From Halomicrobium salinisoli (GTDB taxonomy: Archaea > Halobacteriota > Halobacteria > Halobacteriales > Haloarculaceae), in NCBI RefSeq assembly GCF_020405185.1, contig NZ_CP084463.1, positions 186,001 through 250,000 of the forward strand: 64,000 bases of DNA, read 5' to 3'. The notes beneath the pieces were generated by a model that did not search any database, was not told where the DNA came from, and saw only the letters and a program-made list of their open reading frames with translations. Every line of letters begins with the position of its first letter. Positions within the stretch are counted from its first letter, which is position 1. A program made the translations under genes and the position numbers. This document shows positions 1-9,154 of the stretch, piece after piece.

Positions 1-762
1 ACCTGGCCCGCGATCCTGGCCAGCGCCGGCCTCGCCGAGTGGGCCGCCGAGCGCGCGCTGGCCGGCGACGACGGCCGGGCGACCCCGTTCGCCCTGGGTC
101 GCCCGCCGGGCCACCACGCCGTCGCGGACGACGCCATGGGCTTTTGCTTCGTCAACAACGTCTCCGTCGCGGCGCAGGCGGCCCTCGAATCCGACGCCGA
201 CCGCGTGGCCGTCCTCGACTGGGACGTCCACCACGGTAACGGCACGCAGGACATCTGGTACGACGACGGCGACGTGCTGTTCGCCTCCATCCACGAGGAA
301 GGCCTCTACCCCGGCACCGGTGAGGTCGAGGAGACCGGCGAGGGCGACGGCGACATGCGGACGATCAACGTCCCCTACCCGCCGGGCGCCGACACGACCG
401 ACTACCTCGCCGCGATCGACGACGTCATCGGCCCCTCGGTCCGGGCGTTCGATCCCGAACTGGTGCTGGTCAGCGCCGGCTTCGACGCCCACCGACACGA
501 CCCCATCTCGCGGATGGAGGTCTCCTCGGAGGGGTACGGCCTGCTGGCCGACCGCGTGCGCTCCATCGCCGACGACTGCGACGCCGGCCTCGCGTTCGTC
601 CTCGAGGGCGGCTACAACCTCGACACCCTCACCGACAGCCTCACCACGGTCCACGAGGTGTTCGACCGGTACACCCCCTCGACGCCCGACAGCGACGAGG
701 TCAGCGAGGGCGCCCGCGAGGTGCTGGACGAGCTGCTCGATCAGGGATTCGGCGAGGAGTGA
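1..762 (+). CDS. Histone deacetylase family protein (5' end cut by the window)
   Basis: The reading frame is open from base 1, so the N-terminus lies outside the window; 253 residues are visible. It carries the arginase/deacetylase-fold signatures of class I/II HDAC and AcuC-like enzymes: RPPGHHA with the catalytic His pair, GFCFVNN, the zinc-ligand block DWDVHHGNGTQ, SAGFDAH with the third ligand, and EGGYN with the active-site Tyr. The family removes acetyl groups from lysine or small acetylated amines using zinc in the cytoplasm. Haloarchaea encode such enzymes and lysine acetylation is known there, but the substrate here cannot be read. All core catalytic motifs are present. It converges on cca with 45 bp between them. 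Confidence 0.93.
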   Translation, partial: TWPAILASAGLAEWAAERALAGDDGRATPFALGRPPGHHAVADDAMGFCFVNNVSVAAQAALESDADRVAVLDWDVHHGNGTQDIWYDDGDVLFASIHEEGLYPGTGEVEETGEGDGDMRTINVPYPPGADTTDYLAAIDDVIGPSVRAFDPELVLVSAGFDAHRHDPISRMEVSSEGYGLLADRVRSIADDCDAGLAFVLEGGYNLDTLTDSLTTVHEVFDRYTPSTPDSDEVSEGAREVLDELLDQGFGEE

Positions 763-807
763 GGATCTGCCCGTTTCGGCTGTTCTACGCGCCCTCTCGC
801 GGAGTAC

Positions 808-2157
808 CTACGGCCGCGGATCGAAGTACTCGCCGAACTCCGCCCCGAACTCGTCGGCCAGTGCGGCCACGTCGTCGCCGACGAGGACGTCATAGCCCTC
901 CTCCAGCGCGGACTCGACGTGTGCGCCCAGCGCGACGTCGAAGAGGGCGTCGCTGCGGAGGAATTCGGCGGCGGCGGCGAACTCCCGGTCGCGCTCGACG
1001 ACGTAGCGGTCGCCCTCGACGAAGGGACCGTAGGCGTCGCCGTCGGCGTACTTCCCGTAGAACCCCGCGGCGTGGTCGCGGACGTGGACTGGCGGGCCCT
1101 CGTGGCGCTCGACGGTCGGGCGCTCGGCGACGGCGAGCTCGGCGAACAGGACGGCCCGGTCGTGTGCCCAGGTAGCCGCCCGGAGCACGTCGAACCCGCG
1201 GCGGTCCAGTTCGTCGGTGACGCCGCCGAGCGACCGGTAGAGCTGCGGCCACAGCTGGTCCTCGACGACGTCGGGCGCGTCGAAGACCACCGCGACGGGC
1301 GTCGTGCCGCGGTCCGAGATCGCCCCCCGGACCTCGTCGGCGTCGAGCGGGTCGGGCTCGCGGGGCTCGAACAGCGCCTCGCGCGGGTCGTCGAGGAACT
1401 CGCGGGCGTAGTGCTGGAGGCTCGCCAGCCGCCCGGCCGAGAGGACGGCCGCGACGTTGCGCTCGGGGTCCGTCGGATCGATCACTACCAGCGGGTCGTC
1501 GAACGCCGCCTGCCCGTGGTCCTCTGGGTCCAGCCGGACGGGCGGGTGCCAGTCGGCGGCCGCCGCCAGGAACTCGCGGACGCCGCCGTACTCCAGCACG
1601 AGCAGTTCAGTCAGGAACCCGGAGAACCCCTGGGTCCGGAGGTCGCTGCCGTAGGCGCCGATCCCCTTCAGGAACTGCTTGCAGACCCGCACCTCGTCGG
1701 CCAGCCGGTCGTCCAGTCGCTCCTCGAGGTAGCGCGTGTGGAACGGCGTCCGGTCGACCGCCGAGCGGATGTCCGTGGCGTCGTCGAGGTCGTAGCAGGG
1801 CACCAGGTCCACGTCGTAGCCCTCGACCTCGCCCTTCACGTAGGGGTGCTCGGCGTACTCCTCGTGGCCTCCGGGGAGGACGGCGTGGCCCACGTCGAGG
1901 CCGTACTCCTCCAGCTCCTCGCGGTCGAGATCGGCCGGGAACGCGACGAACACGTCGACGTCGCGGTCCCCGGCCACCCACGTTCCCCGGGCGGTGGAGC
2001 CGACCTGGATCACCTCGGCGTCGACCGGCAGGTCGGCCACGGCGGTCTCTGCCCGGTCGATCACCTCCGCGGCCACTCGCTGCAACTCGGCGCGTTCCTC
2101 GTCGTCGGGCAGGACGCGCTCGCGCACCCGCTCGACGACGGCGTCGACCTCGTCCAT
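808..2157 (-). CDS. cca: CCA-adding tRNA nucleotidyltransferase, archaeal class I
   Basis: The 449-aa product has the usual length for archaeal CCA-adding enzymes. The nucleotidyltransferase head motif GSTARGTW lies at residues 53-60, followed by the metal-binding carboxylates of DRDVDVF (64-70). A third acidic residue lies in GYDVDLVPCYD near residue 115. The downstream region matches the central and tail domains of the family. The enzyme adds or repairs the 3'-CCA of tRNAs using CTP and ATP without a nucleic-acid template. None of the three tRNA genes in this window encodes CCA, so the enzyme is needed for their maturation. The start is the ATG at 2157. tRNA-Asn lies 96 bp away, divergently. 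Confidence 0.96.
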   Translation of the reverse strand: MDEVDAVVERVRERVLPDDEERAELQRVAAEVIDRAETAVADLPVDAEVIQVGSTARGTWVAGDRDVDVFVAFPADLDREELEEYGLDVGHAVLPGGHEEYAEHPYVKGEVEGYDVDLVPCYDLDDATDIRSAVDRTPFHTRYLEERLDDRLADEVRVCKQFLKGIGAYGSDLRTQGFSGFLTELLVLEYGGVREFLAAAADWHPPVRLDPEDHGQAAFDDPLVVIDPTDPERNVAAVLSAGRLASLQHYAREFLDDPREALFEPREPDPLDADEVRGAISDRGTTPVAVVFDAPDVVEDQLWPQLYRSLGGVTDELDRRGFDVLRAATWAHDRAVLFAELAVAERPTVERHEGPPVHVRDHAAGFYGKYADGDAYGPFVEGDRYVVERDREFAAAAEFLRSDALFDVALGAHVESALEEGYDVLVGDDVAALADEFGAEFGEYFDPRP

Positions 2158-2253
2158 GAGCGCGGATTCGCGAGGAACGCGTGAAAGCGTACCGATGCCG
2201 GATCGAAGCGAAAGTCCTATTTAGTAACTCCGGCTATCGGAGAATGCGTTCGA

Positions 2254-2326
2254 GCCGCCGTAGCTCAGTTGGTAGAGCACCACGCTGTTAACGTGGTTGT
2301 CCCAGGTTCGAGCCCTGGCGGTGGCG
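2254..2326 (+). tRNA. tRNA-Asn (GTT)
   Basis: A full cloverleaf can be drawn: acceptor GCCGCCG with CGGTGGC at 2319-2325 (one G-T pair), D arm GCTC/GAGC, anticodon stem CCACG/CGTGG, anticodon GTT at 2287-2289, T arm with loop TTCGAGC, and discriminator G at 2326. The 3'-CCA is not encoded and there is no intron. The 3' end is duplicated downstream (2461-2481). Confidence 0.97.
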
Positions 2327-2481
2327 CTTCTCTTGATTCGCTACACGACGAGCGAAGCGAGTCGGCAGCGAATCGTGTAAGCGGAATCCGGCAGGGATCG
2401 AGCACGCAAGTCGCAGCCCGCGCAGCGAACGCAGTGAGCGAGCAGGACCGTCTTGCACCTGTTCGAGCCCTGGCGGTGGCG
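2327..2481 (+). repeat. Hairpin and exact copy of the tRNA-Asn 3' tail
   Basis: Bases 2461-2481 repeat 2306-2326 (the tRNA-Asn T arm plus acceptor 3' strand) with 21 of 21 matches. The tail copy forms the right arm (2452-2472) of an imperfect hairpin. The left arm (2392-2410) is close to its reverse complement, and the loop is rich in GCGAA and GTGAGC motifs. A second perfect 8-bp inverted repeat, GATTCGCT/AGCGAATC, lies at 2335-2342 and 2367-2374. No protein-coding gene is credible here. The same architecture follows the other two tRNA genes in this window. Confidence 0.85.
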
Positions 2482-2574
2482 TGCTTCTGCGGGCGACTCC
2501 CTCGTGAGCAGCTGAAGGCTCCGGGATCCGGAGATGGCGCTACATTCTCCTGTCTCCCGCCCGGACTCGGGCGT

Positions 2575-3552
2575 ATGGAGTACACGTACCTCGGCGAGAC
2601 CGGGCTGGAGATCTCCCGGCTGTGTCTGGGCTGCATGAACTTCGGGACGGGCGAGCCGTGGATGCTCCACGACCGCGAGGCGTCGATCGAAGTCATCGAC
2701 CGGGCGCTGGAGCTGGGGATCAACTTCTTCGATACGGCCAACGCCTACTCGCGCGGCGAGAGCGAGGAGATTCTCGGAGAAGCCATCGAGGGCCACGACC
2801 GCGAGGAGCTGGTTCTGGCGACGAAGGTGTACTTCCCGATGGGCGAGGGGCCCAACCGCCGCGGCCTCTCCCGGAAGCACGTCCTCGAGCAGGCGGAGGC
2901 CAGTCTGGACCGGCTGGGGACCGACTACGTCGACCTCTACCAGATCCACCGCTGGGACGAGCACACGCCCATCGAGGAGACGCTGTCGGCGCTGGACCAC
3001 CTGATCGACGAGGGCCTGGTCCGCTACGTCGGCGCGAGCACGATGCCGGCCTGGCGGTTCATGAAGGCGCTGCGCGAGGCGGACGTGAACAACTACGAGC
3101 GCTTCGTCTCGATGCAGTGCGAGTACAACCTGGTCGACCGCCACGAGGAGGCCAACGTCCTGCCGCTGTGCGAGGACCAGGGCGTCGGCGTCATCCCGTG
3201 GTCGCCCCTGGCCGGCGGCTTCCTCGCGGACAAGTACGAGCGCGGCGAGGAGCCAGAGGAGGGCCGCGCCGCGACGGACGAGTACACGCGGGAGCGTTTC
3301 TCGGAGGAGGGCTGGGCGGTGCTGGACGTAGTTCGGGACCTCGCCGAGGCGAAGGACGCGACGCCGGCGCAGGTGAGCCTGGCGTGGCTCTTGCACAGGG
3401 AGGTCGTCGACGCGCCGATCATCGGCCCGCGGACGCTCGACCACCTCGAAGACGACGTCGGCGCGCTGGACGTGGAGCTGACCGACGAGGAGATGGAGCG
3501 CCTGGAGGAACCGGTCACGCCCGTCTGGAACCGGGAAATCGGGGACGTGTAG
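2575..3552 (+). CDS. Aldo/keto reductase
   Basis: The 325-aa product is an AKR-superfamily TIM barrel that uses NADPH to reduce carbonyls. It opens with EYTYLGETGLEISRLCLG, typical of the YajO/Tas-like AKR branch. The catalytic tetrad is visible: Asp in FFDTANAY (about D53), Tyr58, Lys in LATKVYF, and His in YQIHRWD. The C-terminal region has the cofactor motifs SPLAGG and IIGPRT. The ATG at 2575 is chosen because the longer frame from 2269 reads through the tRNA gene. The substrate is unknown. A second, shorter AKR lies at 44539-45348. Confidence 0.92.
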   Translation: MEYTYLGETGLEISRLCLGCMNFGTGEPWMLHDREASIEVIDRALELGINFFDTANAYSRGESEEILGEAIEGHDREELVLATKVYFPMGEGPNRRGLSRKHVLEQAEASLDRLGTDYVDLYQIHRWDEHTPIEETLSALDHLIDEGLVRYVGASTMPAWRFMKALREADVNNYERFVSMQCEYNLVDRHEEANVLPLCEDQGVGVIPWSPLAGGFLADKYERGEEPEEGRAATDEYTRERFSEEGWAVLDVVRDLAEAKDATPAQVSLAWLLHREVVDAPIIGPRTLDHLEDDVGALDVELTDEEMERLEEPVTPVWNREIGDV

Positions 3553-3636
3553 CGGCGTCGAGCGGGCGAGCAGCCGCCGCTCTCGCGCGTTGTGAGCGAC
3601 AGGCTAAAGAACAGGTGTCGTGAATCACGGACTGAA

Positions 3637-3712
3637 GGGCCCTTAGCTTAGTCTGGTTCAAAGCGATCGGCTCATAACCGATTGAGCGGTGGTTCAAATC
3701 CGCCAGGGCCCA
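3637..3712 (+). tRNA. tRNA with CAT anticodon (elongator Met or Ile2)
   Basis: The cloverleaf reads: acceptor GGGCCCT with AGGGCCC (3705-3711), D stem GCTT/AAGC, anticodon stem ATCGG/CCGAT with loop CTCATAA, anticodon CAT at 3673-3675, T stem GGTGG/CCGCC, and discriminator A at 3712. It is 76 nt with no intron. A CAT gene can be elongator Met or the Ile2 isoacceptor whose C34 is changed to agmatidine in archaea. Haloarchaeal elongator tRNA-Met genes often carry an intron, so Ile2 is a serious alternative. It is not an initiator-like sequence. Confidence 0.92.
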
Positions 3713-4019
3713 TCGAACTGCGAGCGCAGCGAGCGTGTGATACTTCTCTGCCGATTCGAACCCCGGAGGACGAGCAAAGCGAGTCTCGGACTGCTCGAAT
3801 CCGCCAGGCCCCATCGAACCGCGAGCGAAGCGAGCGCGTCTGAACTCTCCCCGGATTCGGATCCTTCTACCGCGCTTTAGACGCCCACCCAGGGCTGAAG
3901 CGCGTTAGCAGTGAGCGATCGAGGGCCTCTCCGGGTGTGTCGTCGCGTTCACTTTCCGCTTCAGAAACGAAGTGGGGGGATCGCCGTGCGGTCGGCACCG
4001 CGTCAGCCGCCGTGGCAGA
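3713..4019 (+). repeat. Hairpin and degenerate copy of the CAT-tRNA 3' tail plus flank
   Basis: Bases 3794-3836 repeat 3693-3735 with 5 mismatches in 43. The repeat covers the tRNA T loop, the acceptor 3' strand and 23 bases of downstream flank, including the palindromic GCGAGCG-type motif. A GATTCGA/TCGAATC pair (3753-3759 with 3795-3801) makes the tail copy the right arm of a hairpin around GAGCAAAGCGAG. The rest, to 4019, contains no gene I can support; it is the 3' flank of the first xylanase gene. Confidence 0.8.
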
Positions 4020-5714
4020 TCAGGAGATCGTGACGGTCACTTCGTCGGTGGTCTCGTTGCCGTTGCTGTCGGTCGCGGTCAGAGCGACCGTGTAGGTACC
4101 GGCCGACTGGTAGCGCACGCCGGCGTAGTAGCCGCCGGTGGTGTCGCCGTTGCCGAGGTCCCACTCCAGCGAGGTGATCCAGGCGCCCGGAGCGCTGGTG
4201 TCGCTGACGTGGAACTGGACGAGGTCGCCGACGCCGGCCGAGGTCGTGCTCGGGTCGATCTCGGCGACGAGGTCGCCGGAGCCACCGGTGTCACCGCCGG
4301 TGTCACCGCCGGTGTCGTCGTCGCTACCGCCGGAGTCACTCCCGTCGTCGCCGCCGGTGTCGCCGCCGGAACCGCCGTCGAGCGACAGGTCGATGTAGTT
4401 GAGGTCCCACCAGGAGTCGTCCATGGCGACGCGGACGACCTGCTGGCCGGCGTCGAGCGAGACGCCGGAGGCCGAGACGGTCTCCCAGGAGTCCCAGCCG
4501 CCGGTGGCGCCGAAGTCCACCGACCCGGAGACGTCCTGACCGTCGACCTCGAGGTGGAACGAGCCGCCGCCGGAGTCGGACGCGACCAGCGCCTCCAGCG
4601 TGTACTCGCCGGCCTGCTCGACGTCGACCGTGTACTCGACCCACTCGCCGGACTCGATGTAGCCGATCGAGTAGCCCGAGCCCGCGGAGTTCGAGGAGAT
4701 GTCGACGGCCTCGCCGGTGCGCATGGCGCCGCCCTCGTTCTCCGAGGTGTTGTCGCTGTAGGCGACGCCGGAGCCGCCCTGGTCGTACTCTTCGGCCTGG
4801 ATGCGACCGGGGACGGCGTGGGGCGTGCCGTTGTAGGGCTGCTGATCGCCGGAGCCGCCCTGGTCGCCGCCGGTGTCGTCGCCACCGGTGTTGTCGTCGC
4901 CACCGGTGTTACCGCCGCCGGTGTTGCCGCCGCCGGTGGTGCCGACGGTGACGTTGGAGCTGCCGGAGCTCTGGTAGCCCTCGGTGGCCATGATCATGTA
5001 GTCGTGGCTCCCCATGTTCAGCCCCTGGTCCTCCCAGGCGTCGAAGTGGTTCCCGGTGGTGATCGTCCCGCTGGTCCGGGAGTTCTCCCGGATGCTCCAG
5101 TACTGCGTGAACGTCGCCGTGCCCTCGATCGAGGGCTTCTCCACGCGTTCGGACGTGTAGATCTCGTACGTCGACCCGTCGGTCGTGTGGGTTCCGTGGA
5201 AGGTGTCCCCCGGCTTGTAGCTGCCGTAGTCCTCGATGATGTAGTACTCCACCAGCGGGTTCGTCGTCCACCCGTACAGACACAGGTAGGAGTTCCCGCT
5301 CGGGTTGTAGTCGGCGTCGTACTGAACGTTCTTGCGGCCGCCGGTCTCCCAGCCCTTGCCGAGCACGAAGTTCCCGACGTTGGACCACTCGCAGCTGTAG
5401 TTGCCGTCAGACCCCAGCGTCATCGAGACGGAGCCCTGGTCGTTCTTCCAGAACGAGTAGTAGTACCCGTCGTGTGTTCCGGTCTGGTTCGAGGTGATCG
5501 TCTGGGACTGGGCGCTGGCCGAAGAGGCCGCCGCGCCGCTGCCGATGCCGGTCGCCACCGTGGCGACCGCGGATTTCATGTAGTCGCGCCGATCCATCGA
5601 GTCGAGGACGCCGTCGCGTGACTCCTCGCTCGCTTCCTCGACGTTCTGCGTGTCCTCCCCCGAGGCACCATCGATCGATTCCCCTGTCGTGTGATCGTCG
5701 TGCGGTCGTTCCAT
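4020..5714 (-). CDS. Secreted GH11 endo-1,4-beta-xylanase with CBM6 and PKD domains
   Basis: This 564-aa secreted xylanase should hydrolyse internal beta-1,4 bonds of xylan outside the cell. A Tat signal (RRDYMK at 42-47, then an Ala-rich segment to about residue 69) follows a long acidic leader. The GH11 jelly roll spans about 70-258, with nucleophile E156 in VEYYII and acid/base E245 in [12 protein letters not shown] Gly/Thr/Asp linker follows. A CBM6-like module lies at about 303-445, a second Gly/Asp linker next, and a PKD domain at 482-564. It is first of three tandem GH11 paralogues. Its catalytic half is almost identical to that of the next gene, but its binding module is unrelated. 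The start ATG sits below a TATA-like box. Confidence 0.95.
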   Translation of the reverse strand: MERPHDDHTTGESIDGASGEDTQNVEEASEESRDGVLDSMDRRDYMKSAVATVATGIGSGAAASSASAQSQTITSNQTGTHDGYYYSFWKNDQGSVSMTLGSDGNYSCEWSNVGNFVLGKGWETGGRKNVQYDADYNPSGNSYLCLYGWTTNPLVEYYIIEDYGSYKPGDTFHGTHTTDGSTYEIYTSERVEKPSIEGTATFTQYWSIRENSRTSGTITTGNHFDAWEDQGLNMGSHDYMIMATEGYQSSGSSNVTVGTTGGGNTGGGNTGGDDNTGGDDTGGDQGGSGDQQPYNGTPHAVPGRIQAEEYDQGGSGVAYSDNTSENEGGAMRTGEAVDISSNSAGSGYSIGYIESGEWVEYTVDVEQAGEYTLEALVASDSGGGSFHLEVDGQDVSGSVDFGATGGWDSWETVSASGVSLDAGQQVVRVAMDDSWWDLNYIDLSLDGGSGGDTGGDDGSDSGGSDDDTGGDTGGDTGGSGDLVAEIDPSTTSAGVGDLVQFHVSDTSAPGAWITSLEWDLGNGDTTGGYYAGVRYQSAGTYTVALTATDSNGNETTDEVTVTIS

Positions 5715-5740
5715 AATACCGCCACCTCATTCATCATGCC

Positions 5741-5760
5741 CAAACTACATTAAATTTCGC
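5741..5760 (-). promoter_or_regulatory. Promoter of the first GH11 gene
   Basis: On the minus strand an AT-rich TATA-like element (AAATTTAATG, plus-strand 5748-5757) lies 34-43 nt upstream of the ATG at 5714, implying a short leader of roughly 10 nt. Bases 5715-5760 are nearly identical to the same region upstream of the second GH11 gene, so the promoter was duplicated with the gene. Confidence 0.6.
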
Positions 5761-5846
5761 ACTAGGTTTGGAAAATATATGTGTAGGATTAATAATGGTG
5801 CGGGACGCTGCACGTCCCGGAAAGCGCGGTCTCGGGGCCGTCGGCG

Positions 5847-5954
5847 GTCGAGGCGACGGCGAAGGCCGACGAGCGTCGCCGCGTCCCGGGACTCGTCGAG
5901 GACTGCCTCTGTCGTCTCGCGTTCGGTCAGTGTCCCGTACGCGAAGACGGCCAC
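5847..5954 (-). pseudogene. Remnant of a gamma-glutamylcyclotransferase/AIG2-like N-terminus
   Basis: In the 339-bp gap between two xylanase genes, the minus strand reads VAVFAYGTLTERETTEAV and about 15 more residues. This looks like the conserved N-terminus of AIG2/GGCT-like proteins, whose hallmark is V-F-x-YGTL. After some 35 residues the resemblance stops and the frame runs into the next promoter, so the catalytic Glu region is missing. I read it as debris trapped when the xylanase array was duplicated; it could be coincidence in a short stretch. The rest of the gap resembles the 3' flank of the third xylanase gene. Confidence 0.35.
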
Positions 5955-6053
5955 GTGATCCCTACGAGCGCCGTCCCGTCGGCGATCCGTCGCGCGGTCG
6001 TCTGAGACGTGGTCCGGGTCTGGCGGCCGGACTGAGTCCCTGTCGTCTCCTGG

Positions 6054-7370
6054 TCAGACCGATTCGAACGTCCAGAGCTGGTTGTCGCCGCCGTGCCAGT
6101 CGTACTGCTGGACGTTGGCGCCGTCCGACGTGGACGAGCCCGACACCTCGACGGCCTTCTCGCTGTGGACCGGCTGGATGTGGTACTGGCCGCCGCCCTG
6201 GTCGTGGATGTGGAAGCGCTGGTTGTCGTTGCCGTAGTCGGTGTACTGGTGGACGTTCGCGCCGTCCGACGTCGACTGGCCGGAGACGTCCAGCACCTTC
6301 CCGCTGTTGACGTTCTCGATGACGTAACCGTTGCCGGTGTCCCGGACGTTCCACTGCTGGTTCTCGCCGCCCCAGTAGCTGTACTGCTGGACGTTGGCGC
6401 CGTCCGATGTCGACTGGCCGGTCACGTCCATGCCCTTGCCGCTGTTGACGTTCTGGATGCTGTAGGTGCCACTGGACAGCGAACCCGTCGAGCCGCCGCC
6501 GGTGTCACCGCCGCCACCGCCGGTGTCACCGCCGCCACCGCCGGTGTCACCGCCGCCACCGCCGCCACCGCCGCCACCACCACCGCCGCCGGTGGTGCCG
6601 ATGGTGACGTTGGAGCTGCCGGAGCTCTGGTAGCCCTCGGTGGCCATGATCATGTAGTCGTGGTTCCCCATGTTCAGGCCGTGGTTCTCCCAGGCGTCGA
6701 AGTGGTTCCCCGTCGTGATCGTCCCGCTCGTTCGCGAGTTCTGGCGGATACTCCAGTACTGCGTGAACGTCGCGGTGCCCTCGATCGAGGGCTTCTCCAC
6801 GCGTTCGGACGTGTAGATCTCGTACGTCGAGCCGTCGGTGGTGTGGGTGCCCTGATAGGAGTCACCCGGCTTGTAGCTGCCGTAGTCCTCGATGATGTAG
6901 TACTCCACCAGCGGGTTCGTCGTCCACCCGTACAGGCACAGGTACGAGTTCCCGCTCGGGTTGTAGTCGGCGTCGTACTGAACGTTCTTGCGGCCGCCGG
7001 TCTCCCAGCCCTTGCCGAGCACGAAGTTCCCGACGTTGGACCACTCGACGCTGTAATTGCCGTCCTGTCCCAGCGTCATCGAGACGGAGCCCTGGTCGTT
7101 CTTCCAGAACGAGTAGTAGTACCCGTCGTGAGTCCCGGTCTGGTTCGACGTGATCGTCTGGGACTGGGCGGACGCCGAACCGGCCGAGGCAGCGGCACCG
7201 AGGCCGGTCGCCGCCGTCGCGGCGGCCGACTTCAGGTAGGCCCGCCGGTCCATCGAGTCGAGAACGCCGTCGCGTGACTCCTCGCTCGCTTCCTCGGCGT
7301 TGCCTGCGGCTTCCCCCGTCGCAGCGTCGAACGATTCCCCTGTCGTGTGATCGTCGTGCGGTCGTTCCAT
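6054..7370 (-). CDS. Secreted GH11 xylanase with ricin-type CBM13
   Basis: The 438-aa product has a Tat signal (RRAYLK at 42-47) and a GH11 domain at about 70-258 with nucleophile E156 and acid/base E245. A poly-Gly linker with three DTGGGGG-like units lies near 259-298. A ricin-B-type CBM13 trefoil spans about 299-438, with QxW-type repeats NQQWNV, NQRFHI and NQLWTF. The catalytic half and promoter match the first xylanase gene, whereas the CBM13 and 3' flank match the third gene, making this a mosaic. It should act extracellularly on xylan, with CBM13 giving a different polysaccharide anchor from the CBM6 of its neighbour. Confidence 0.95.
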   Translation of the reverse strand: MERPHDDHTTGESFDAATGEAAGNAEEASEESRDGVLDSMDRRAYLKSAAATAATGLGAAASAGSASAQSQTITSNQTGTHDGYYYSFWKNDQGSVSMTLGQDGNYSVEWSNVGNFVLGKGWETGGRKNVQYDADYNPSGNSYLCLYGWTTNPLVEYYIIEDYGSYKPGDSYQGTHTTDGSTYEIYTSERVEKPSIEGTATFTQYWSIRQNSRTSGTITTGNHFDAWENHGLNMGNHDYMIMATEGYQSSGSSNVTIGTTGGGGGGGGGGGGGGDTGGGGGDTGGGGGDTGGGSTGSLSSGTYSIQNVNSGKGMDVTGQSTSDGANVQQYSYWGGENQQWNVRDTGNGYVIENVNSGKVLDVSGQSTSDGANVHQYTDYGNDNQRFHIHDQGGGQYHIQPVHSEKAVEVSGSSTSDGANVQQYDWHGGDNQLWTFESV

Positions 7371-7403
7371 AATACCGACACCCCATTCATCATTCCCAAA
7401 CTA

Positions 7404-7413
7404 CATTAAATTT
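7404..7413 (-). promoter_or_regulatory. Promoter of the second GH11 gene
   Basis: The same TATA-like element as in front of the first GH11 gene (minus-strand AAATTTAATG) lies at the same distance from the ATG at 7370. The surrounding 45 bp differ from the first copy at only a few positions. The 299-bp gap 7371-7669 holds this promoter and a duplicated 3' flank, with no gene. Confidence 0.6.
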
Positions 7414-7669
7414 TGCACTAGCTCACCGGAATGCATGTATTGGATTAATTATAATATAGGTTCCGGGTCGTCCCGGGAAGTGCGGTCTCGGGGCCGTTAG
7501 CGGTCGAAACGGTGACGTTCTGCTGGCGTCCTCCGGAACGCAGCGGGATCGGGACCGACAGACGACCAGCGAGAGTCCGTCGGCGTCCAGTCGATAGATC
7601 CGTCGCGCTGTCGTCTTCGGAGACGAGGTTCAGGCCCGGGGGCCGGACTGAGGCCCTGTCGTCTCCTGG

Positions 7670-8914
7670 TCAGACCGACTCGAACGTCCAGAGCTGGTTG
7701 TCGCCGCCGTTCCAGTCGTACTGCTGGACGTTGGCGCCGTCCGACGTGGACGAGCTCTCGACTTCGACGGCCTTCTCGCTGTGGACCGGCTGGATGTGGT
7801 ACTGACCGCCGCCCTGGTCGTAGAGGTAGAACCGCTGGTTGTCGCCGCCGTTGTCGGCGTACTGCTGGACGTTGGCACCGTTCGACGTCGACTGGCCGGA
7901 GACGTCCAGCACCTTCCCGCTGTTGACGTTCTCGATGCGGTAGACGCCGTTGCCGGTGTCTTCGACGTTCCACTGCTGGTTCTCGCCGCCCCAGTAGCTG
8001 TACTGCTGGACGTTGGCGCCGTCGTCGGTCGACTGGCCGGTCACGTCCATGCCCTTGCCGCTGTTGACGTTCTGGATGCTGTAGGTGCCGCTCGACAGCG
8101 AGCCCGACGAGCCGCCGGTGTCGCCGCCGGAGTCGCCGCCGCTTCCGCCGCCGCCGGTCGAGCCGACCGTGACGCTGGAACTGCCGGAGCTCTGGTAGCC
8201 CTCGGTGGCCAGGATCTGGTAGTCGAAGCTGCCGAGGTCCATGCCGTTGCTCTCCCAGGCGTCGAAGTGGTTGCCCGTCGTGATCGTCCCGCTGGTGCGG
8301 GTGTCCCGGCGGACGCTCCAGTACTGCGGGAAGGTCGCGGTGCCCTCGATGGAGGGCTTCTCCTCGCGCAGCGACTCGTAGATGTCGTAGGTGGCGCCGT
8401 CAGTGTAGACGGTGCCTCTGGACTCGTGTTCGGGTCGATAGGAGCCGTGGTCCTCGATGATGTAGTACTCGACGAGCGGGTCCGTCGTCCACCCGTAGAG
8501 ACACAGATAGGAGTTGCTGCCGGGGTTGTACGAGGAGGCGTTGTACTCTACGTCCCGGCGGGCGCCGGTCTCCCAGCCCTTGCCGAGCACGAAGTTGCCC
8601 GTGTTCGACCACTCGCAGCTGTAGCTGCCGTCAGACTCCAGCGTCATGGAGACCGAGCCCTCGTCGTTGGTCCAGAACGAGTAGTAGTACCCCTCGTGGG
8701 TCCCGGTCTGATTCGAGGTGATGGTCTGGGACTGGGCGGACGCCGAGCCCGCCGAGGCCGCGGCGCCGATGCCGGCCGCCGCCGTCGCGGCGGCCGACTT
8801 CAGGTAGGCCCGGCGGTTCATCGCCCCGGAGCGGCCTCCGTCGCCGCTGACGTCGCTCGTCCGGTCGTTCTCGCTCGATGCCCCTCGCGCTGGCGCGTTA
8901 TCATCATGATTCAT
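7670..8914 (-). CDS. Secreted GH11 xylanase with ricin-type CBM13 (third paralogue)
   Basis: The 414-aa product has a Tat signal (RRAYLK at about 34-39) and a GH11 domain at about 62-250 with nucleophile E149 in VEYYII and acid/base E238 in [12 protein letters not shown] short Gly/Ser/Asp linker precedes a CBM13 at about 275-414. Its catalytic domain is the most diverged of the three (for example [12 protein letters not shown] against [10 protein letters not shown]), but its CBM13 is close to that of the second gene. Its N-terminal leader and promoter are unrelated to the other two. It is probably the older copy or a separately acquired paralogue, exported by Tat to attack xylan. Confidence 0.95.
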   Translation of the reverse strand: MNHDDNAPARGASSENDRTSDVSGDGGRSGAMNRRAYLKSAAATAAAGIGAAASAGSASAQSQTITSNQTGTHEGYYYSFWTNDEGSVSMTLESDGSYSCEWSNTGNFVLGKGWETGARRDVEYNASSYNPGSNSYLCLYGWTTDPLVEYYIIEDHGSYRPEHESRGTVYTDGATYDIYESLREEKPSIEGTATFPQYWSVRRDTRTSGTITTGNHFDAWESNGMDLGSFDYQILATEGYQSSGSSSVTVGSTGGGGSGGDSGGDTGGSSGSLSSGTYSIQNVNSGKGMDVTGQSTDDGANVQQYSYWGGENQQWNVEDTGNGVYRIENVNSGKVLDVSGQSTSNGANVQQYADNGGDNQRFYLYDQGGGQYHIQPVHSEKAVEVESSSTSDGANVQQYDWNGGDNQLWTFESV

Positions 8915-9154
8915 GGTGTCAATACTCCACGCCGCTAACGGTGGGTCGGATGTTAATAAAACTAGGGAGAATTTGAATTAACGATAACGATGATTCGATT
9001 AGTTCGGGAAATAACAAACGAACGTTAAATACATTCATTCGCTTCCCAGTTAATATCTGCAGCCCGCATCGTCCCGCTGATCGGTGGAGTCGCTCGGTCC
9101 GCCCCCGCGCCGCCCACGAAAGACTATACCGCTGTAGGCGACAACTACGCTCGA
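8915..9154 (-). promoter_or_regulatory. AT-rich promoter region of the third GH11 gene
   Basis: A TATA-like GTTTTATTAAC (minus strand, plus positions 8951-8961) lies about 40 nt upstream of the ATG at 8914. The next 100 bp, to about 9058, are unusually AT-rich for this genome and could hold activator sites. The far end also contains the promoter of the divergent helicase gene at 9155. Confidence 0.5.

Noticed and set aside
2269..2574. Upstream extension of the aldo/keto reductase
   Set aside because: It would translate the tRNA-Asn gene and its hairpin; AKR similarity begins at the ATG at 2575.
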